DNA of 64,000 nucleotides from Candidatus Binatia bacterium (GTDB taxonomy: Bacteria > Desulfobacterota_B > Binatia > UBA9968 > JAJDTQ01), in NCBI GenBank assembly GCA_022827045.1, contig JAJDTQ010000286.1, forward strand, positions 1 to 64,000. Direction: 5' to 3'. Positions 63,850-64,000 of the stretch are shown piece by piece; position 1 is the stretch's first letter; the number at the start of each line of letters is the position of its first letter. The translations under genes and the position numbers were made by a program. Below the pieces are notes generated by a model. The model worked only from the letters and a program-made list of their open reading frames with translations. It was not told where the DNA came from and searched no databases.

Positions 63850-64000
63850 CACGGCGCGACCCCTTGGCCGGTCTGCTCGGACTCGGGCCGCACCAGGTTC
63901 CGATGCTCGCGCATCCGGTAGCTGTTGCCGCGGATGTTGACGATGTGGCAGTGGTGCAGCAGCCGGTCGATGAGGGCTGCGGCCATGACCTCGTCGCCGA
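63850..64000 (-). CDS. istB: IstB-like ATP-binding protein of IS21 (C-terminal end, partial)
   Basis: The frame entering from the window edge reads GDEVMAAALIDRLLHHCHIVNIRGNSYRMREH and ends with a short acidic/Gln tail at the stop 63850-63852. 'AALIDRLLHH..I..I.G.SYR.R' is the conserved end of IstB, the AAA+ helper of IS21 transposases. The rest of istB and istA lie outside the window. Confidence 0.9.

Larger units (their letters stand above)
63667..64000 (-). mobile_element. IS21-family element, right end (continues beyond the window)
   Basis: The end begins near tgtcaa at 63667 and shows the repeated terminal motif caagcgaaaactgc at 63676-63689 and 63700-63713, the multiple transposase-binding sites typical of IS21 ends. 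A 16-bp perfect inverted repeat (63771-63786 and 63808-63823) separates this end from the istB stop. The ATPase reading frame now starts inside the IS end, so the insertion removed the original start. Confidence 0.8.

Noticed and set aside
1..64000. CRISPR array
   Set aside because: No regularly spaced direct repeats of 25-40 bases were seen anywhere.

Overview
The window is GC-rich DNA from a Gram-negative bacterium. It carries signal peptides, lipoboxes, periplasmic binding proteins, a Tad/Flp pilus with an outer-membrane secretin, and lipopolysaccharide-type sugar genes. The mix (Tad pilus under a sigma-54 activator, Amt, fused MFS/spermidine synthase, GYD, YHS and DUF3365 proteins, many IS remnants) fits a deltaproteobacterial/Tectomicrobia-like or other proteobacterial lineage. 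I cannot fix the taxon from sequence alone. Frameshifted genes are unusually common. Some lesions lie in homopolymers and could be assembly errors, but others (a 5-bp duplication, IS junctions, internal deletions) look like real decay.

Layout. 1-6.7 kb: end of an AsmA-like gene, a hypothetical protein, a YHS protein, a solute-binding protein, a frameshifted DUF2726 gene, a membrane-anchored SNase-like nuclease and a Cache/HAMP sensor without an output domain. 6.7-9.6 kb: insertion graveyard with a complete IS (17-bp inverted repeats, 5-bp target duplication, broken transposase), an IS1182-type remnant and a DUF1640 fragment. 9.7-14.8 kb: small secreted protein, alpha/beta hydrolase, GYD protein, internally deleted sugar-binding protein, amino-acid-type binding protein, coiled-coil secreted protein. 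14.9-19.8 kb: YhaN/YhaO-like (SbcCD-like) ATPase and phosphoesterase operon. 20-27.7 kb: fused membrane/spermidine-synthase protein, decayed DUF3365 haem protein, ammonium transporter, TPR protein with YRGVRYGE repeats, and a second Cache/HAMP sensor.

28-46.1 kb is a complete but rearranged Tad/Flp pilus locus. A plus-strand arm (TPR/SPOR lipoprotein, cpaA, cpaB) converges on a minus-strand arm (two pseudopilins, tadG, flp, cpaC, small lipoprotein, cpaE, cpaF, tadB, tadC), with an IS110 element between the two 3' ends. Upstream of the minus arm lie a sigma-54 activator (Rec-PAS-AAA-HTH) and its frameshifted histidine kinase. A near-consensus -24/-12 promoter sits just before the first pseudopilin, so the kinase/activator pair very probably controls pilus expression.

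46.4-53.7 kb holds large membrane glycosyltransferase-like proteins (TMTC-like TPR protein, GT22, GT2, STT3-like). 54-62.2 kb is a lower-GC sugar cluster: glucose-1-phosphate cytidylyltransferase, CDP-glucose 4,6-dehydratase, GT39-like, Gfo/Idh/MocA oxidoreductase, a C-methyltransferase-type enzyme, GtrB-like GT2 and another methyltransferase. It is flanked on one side by a 220-bp IS21-like miniature element. 62.2-64 kb contains a decayed AAA-ATPase/DUF4276 pair, resembling two-gene defence modules, whose 5' end is cut off by an IS21-type element with the end of istB at the window edge. No tRNA, rRNA or CRISPR array was found.
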